Position numbers and translations under genes: made by a program
Notes under the pieces: model-generated
What the model was told of the DNA's origin: nothing
The model's input: only the letters and a program-made list of their open reading frames with translations
Database searches by the model: none
From: a bacterium
GTDB lineage: Bacteria; Cyanobacteriota; Vampirovibrionia; Obscuribacterales; Obscuribacteraceae
Direction: 5' to 3'
Assembly: GCA_030431355.1 (NCBI GenBank)
Contig: JAUIJG010000279.1
Coordinates: 1-7,148 of the forward strand
Length of the DNA: 7,148 nt
In this document: positions 6,531 through 7,148 of the stretch, piece by piece
Layout of the letters: every line of letters begins with the position of its first letter
Position numbering within the stretch: position 1 is the stretch's first letter

Positions 6531-7148
6531 TGTCTGAAGGCCATGCCCATGACCACAAGCTATTAGCCAGGGCCGAAAACAAAGGCAAATTGCTCACTGT
6601 ACTGTTTATGACCACAGGGCTTATGCTTGCGGAAGTTTTTGTGGGAATCACTTCCAATTCCCTGGCACTTCTAGCCGACGCCGGCCATATGCTGAGCGAT
6701 ATAGGTGGTTTGATACTGGCGCTTATTGCCATCTGGTTCTCTTCAAAGCCGGCCACCCAGAGCAAAACATTCGGATACTATCGCTCTGAAATTCTGGCAG
6801 GATTTATCAACTCAATAGTCCTGGTCGGTATTGCAATTTTTATTCTCTATGAAGCCTGGCAAAGATTCTCCAGTCCCCCCGATGTAAATACCGGACCAGT
6901 ACTCTGTCTTGCCTTAATAGGTATTGTGGTCAACGTCATTTCTTTGAAGATCCTGAGTTCCGGTTCTAAGAGTTCTCTTAACATGAAAGCCGCCTATCTG
7001 GAGATCATGGCCGACATGCTCGGTCTGGTCGCGGTTGTAATCTCAAGCATTATCATCATATTCACCGGCTGGCACCAGGCGGATCCTCTCCTGAGCGGAT
7101 GTATCGCCCTGATGATTTTGCCCCGCACCTGGCTCTTACTTTCCGAAT
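6530..7148 (+). CDS. Cation diffusion facilitator (CzcD/ZnT-type metal exporter), 5' part
   Basis: The gene runs off the window end, with 206 codons visible. CDF proteins are dimeric inner-membrane antiporters that export Zn2+, Co2+, Cd2+ or similar ions in exchange for protons. The short His-containing N-terminus (His5, His7, His9) is followed by TM1 (about 21-40) and by TM2 with LLADAGHMLSD (47-57), which gives the metal-site residues Asp50, His53 and Asp57. KTFGYYRSEILAGFINS (79-95) is the conserved segment leading into TM3. TM4 is at about 121-140, and TM5 carries AAYLEIMADMLG (154-165) with Glu158 and Asp162. ADPLLSG (184-190) begins TM6. In classical zinc CDFs the TM5 motif is HxxxD. 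Here it is ExxxD, which may alter metal choice. The ATG at 6530 shares one base with the TGA of the protease gene, and AAGGA (6519-6523) lies 6 nt upstream, inside that gene's end. This suggests translational coupling. Confidence 0.93.
   Translation, partial: MSEGHAHDHKLLARAENKGKLLTVLFMTTGLMLAEVFVGITSNSLALLADAGHMLSDIGGLILALIAIWFSSKPATQSKTFGYYRSEILAGFINSIVLVGIAIFILYEAWQRFSSPPDVNTGPVLCLALIGIVVNVISLKILSSGSKSSLNMKAAYLEIMADMLGLVAVVISSIIIIFTGWHQADPLLSGCIALMILPRTWLLLSE

Noticed and set aside
6424..6765. Minus-strand open frame across the protease/CDF junction
   Set aside because: It overlaps two supported genes and its translation has no recognisable features.

Overview
The window is a stretch of ordinary bacterial chromosome with protein-coding genes on both strands and short intergenic gaps. 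No mobile element, CRISPR array, rRNA or tRNA was recognised. The Nfu, PGK and GAPDH sequences read like cyanobacterial-type proteins. Nfu is a compact single-domain form ending in a GACGxCPSSTMTLKMG block, and PGK has a close fit to cyanobacterial PGK motifs. No photosynthesis gene is present, and GAPDH carries the Pro and Asp usually linked to NAD (catabolic) use. My best inference is a Gram-negative bacterium from the non-photosynthetic relatives of Cyanobacteria (Melainabacteria/Vampirovibrionia, possibly Obscuribacterales). This is an inference from remembered family sequences, not a search result.

Layout. Positions 3-2085 (+) hold three closely packed genes: the 3' part of an apolipoprotein N-acyltransferase-like gene (lnt), an exported DUF192 protein, and a divergent crotonase-fold protein. 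Positions 2606-2091 (-) hold a two-gene unit, nfu (Fe-S carrier) followed by a 64-residue two-helix membrane protein, both with strong ribosome binding sites. This unit ends 5 bp from the end of the crotonase gene. A 270-bp divergent intergenic region (2607-2876) separates nfu from gap and contains a credible minus-strand promoter and a dyad. gap (2877-3902, +) ends at a clear intrinsic terminator, followed by pgk (3990-5225, +). The 195-bp gap after pgk contains a long hairpin and a good sigma70-type promoter. This promoter leads into an exported TPR plus matrixin-like zinc protease (5421-6530) that overlaps by one base a cation diffusion facilitator gene running off the window end.

Functionally, gap and pgk catalyse consecutive steps of glycolysis/gluconeogenesis, and Nfu supports Fe-S protein maturation. 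The lnt-like, DUF192 and protease genes act at the cell envelope. The protease and metal exporter appear translationally coupled, which suggests a link between envelope zinc and the zinc enzyme. The most notable observations are lost catalytic residues: the Lnt-like protein has Tyr at the catalytic Cys position, and the crotonase lacks both catalytic Glu residues. I did not find convincing evidence of a wholly new multi-gene system here.
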